Source of the DNA: Pseudomonadota bacterium
GTDB taxonomy: Bacteria > Pseudomonadota > Gammaproteobacteria > Xanthomonadales > Xanthomonadaceae
Length of the DNA stretch: 5,760 nucleotides
Assembly: GCA_023392975.1 (NCBI GenBank)
Contig: JAEWNA010000096.1
Coordinates: 1-5,760 of the forward strand
Reading direction: 5' to 3'
Numbering within the stretch: position 1 is the first letter of the stretch; each line of letters starts with the position of its first letter. Under the pieces are notes generated by a model. It did no database searches. It was not told where the DNA came from and was given only the letters and a program-made list of their open reading frames with translations. Shown piece after piece: positions 5,155-5,760 of this stretch. Position numbers and translations under genes: made by a program.

Positions 5155-5760
5155 TCAGGGGATATCGAGCAGTTCGACGTCGAACACCAGGGTCGCGTTC
5201 GGGCCGATCACCGGCGGATGGCCGCGCTCGCCGTAGGCGATCGCGCCCGGGATCCAGAACCGGTACTTCGCGCCCACCGGCATCAGCGACAGGCCCTCGG
5301 TCCAGCCCGCGATGACCTGGTTCAGGGCGAACTCGACCGGCTGCCCGCGCTCGTACGAGCTGTCGAAGACCGTGCCGTCGAGCAGCGTACCGCGGTAATG
5401 CACGCGGACCTTGTCGCTCGGACGCGGACGCGGCCCGTTGCCCTGGCGCAGCACGCGGTACTGCAGGCCGGAGGGCGTGGTGATCACGCCCTTCTCGGCG
5501 CGATTCTTCGCCAGGAAGGCGGCGCCGGCCTCGGCGTTGGTCCGGCCCAGCGTGGCGGCGCGCTTCTGCTGCTCGGCCTCCATCCGCTTGGAGAACGCTT
5601 CGCGGATCGTGTCCATCTCGGCCTCGCCCAGCTGCGGCTTGCCCGAGGCGATGAGCGTGCGCACCGCCTGCAGGAACACCGGCATCTCGATCTCGTCCTT
5701 GATCGGCGCCAGCGAGCGGCCGACATCGGTGCCGATCATCAGCCCGACCTTGTCCCTGGC
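5155..5760 (-). CDS. FKBP-type peptidyl-prolyl isomerase, Mip/FkpA-like, 5' end outside window
   Basis: The frame stays open to the window edge, giving 201 visible residues (ARDKVGLMIGTDVGRSL...). The ATG at 5739 is internal: the residues before it align with the start of the FKBP_N domain in the two neighbours (TDKDRTSYAIGQNIGKSLKP in the second gene). A signal sequence of unknown type presumably lies beyond the window. The visible part holds most of the helical dimerisation domain and the complete FKBP domain with the expected active-site residues: Tyr in VHYRG, Phe-Asp in VFDSS, Phe in VEFAL, Trp in AGWTEGL, Tyr in AYG and Phe in LVFDVEL. It is the most divergent of the three paralogues. 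The loop after AYG reads ERGHPPVIGPNA, one residue shorter than in the other two and lacking their IPP. That loop borders the active site in FKBPs, so ligand preference may differ. It is the first gene of the array seen here in transcription order. Confidence 0.9.
   Translation of the reverse strand, partial: ARDKVGLMIGTDVGRSLAPIKDEIEMPVFLQAVRTLIASGKPQLGEAEMDTIREAFSKRMEAEQQKRAATLGRTNAEAGAAFLAKNRAEKGVITTPSGLQYRVLRQGNGPRPRPSDKVRVHYRGTLLDGTVFDSSYERGQPVEFALNQVIAGWTEGLSLMPVGAKYRFWIPGAIAYGERGHPPVIGPNATLVFDVELLDIP

Overview
The window is a compact, high-GC stretch of bacterial chromosome. It holds seven closely packed genes and no gap longer than about 100 bases. The very GC-rich third codon positions and the mix of families (FKBP-type prolyl isomerases in tandem, ugd beside slyX and a YaiL/DUF2058 gene) suggest a gammaproteobacterium, most likely of the Xanthomonadaceae/Lysobacteraceae (Lysobacter or Luteimonas type). 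That placement is inferred from gene style; there is no marker gene. I see no tRNA, rRNA, CRISPR array, insertion sequence or phage gene.

Left part, plus strand (1-1114): the 3' end of an alpha/beta-hydrolase gene overlaps, by ATGA, a gene for a circularly permuted papain-fold (YiiX/YebB-like, NlpC/P60 superfamily) protein. The two look translationally coupled and probably act together on lipid, ester or amide substrates, but the substrate cannot be read from the sequence. This pair runs toward the minus-strand block, and only 35 bases separate the two stop codons.

Middle part, minus strand (3397 down to 1150): ugd (UDP-glucose 6-dehydrogenase), slyX and yaiL (DUF2058) follow each other with gaps of 6 and 10 bases and are almost certainly one transcript. 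Ugd supplies UDP-glucuronate for envelope or exopolysaccharide synthesis. SlyX and YaiL are small proteins of poorly defined role.

Right part, minus strand (5760 down to 3480): three consecutive genes encode Mip/FkpA-type FKBP peptidyl-prolyl isomerases, each with an N-terminal helical domain followed by a full FKBP domain. The first (at the window edge) is cut at its 5' end, the second has a Sec signal peptide, and the third is a predicted lipoprotein. They look like tandem duplicates that have diverged in envelope location. A perfect 15-bp hairpin lies between the last FKBP gene and ugd. It may end or attenuate transcription there, although it has no U-tract.

I found no clear novel defence or mobile system. 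The features most worth following up are the diversified triple FKBP array, the hydrolase/permuted-papain pair with its duplicated C-terminal motif, and the hairpin before ugd.
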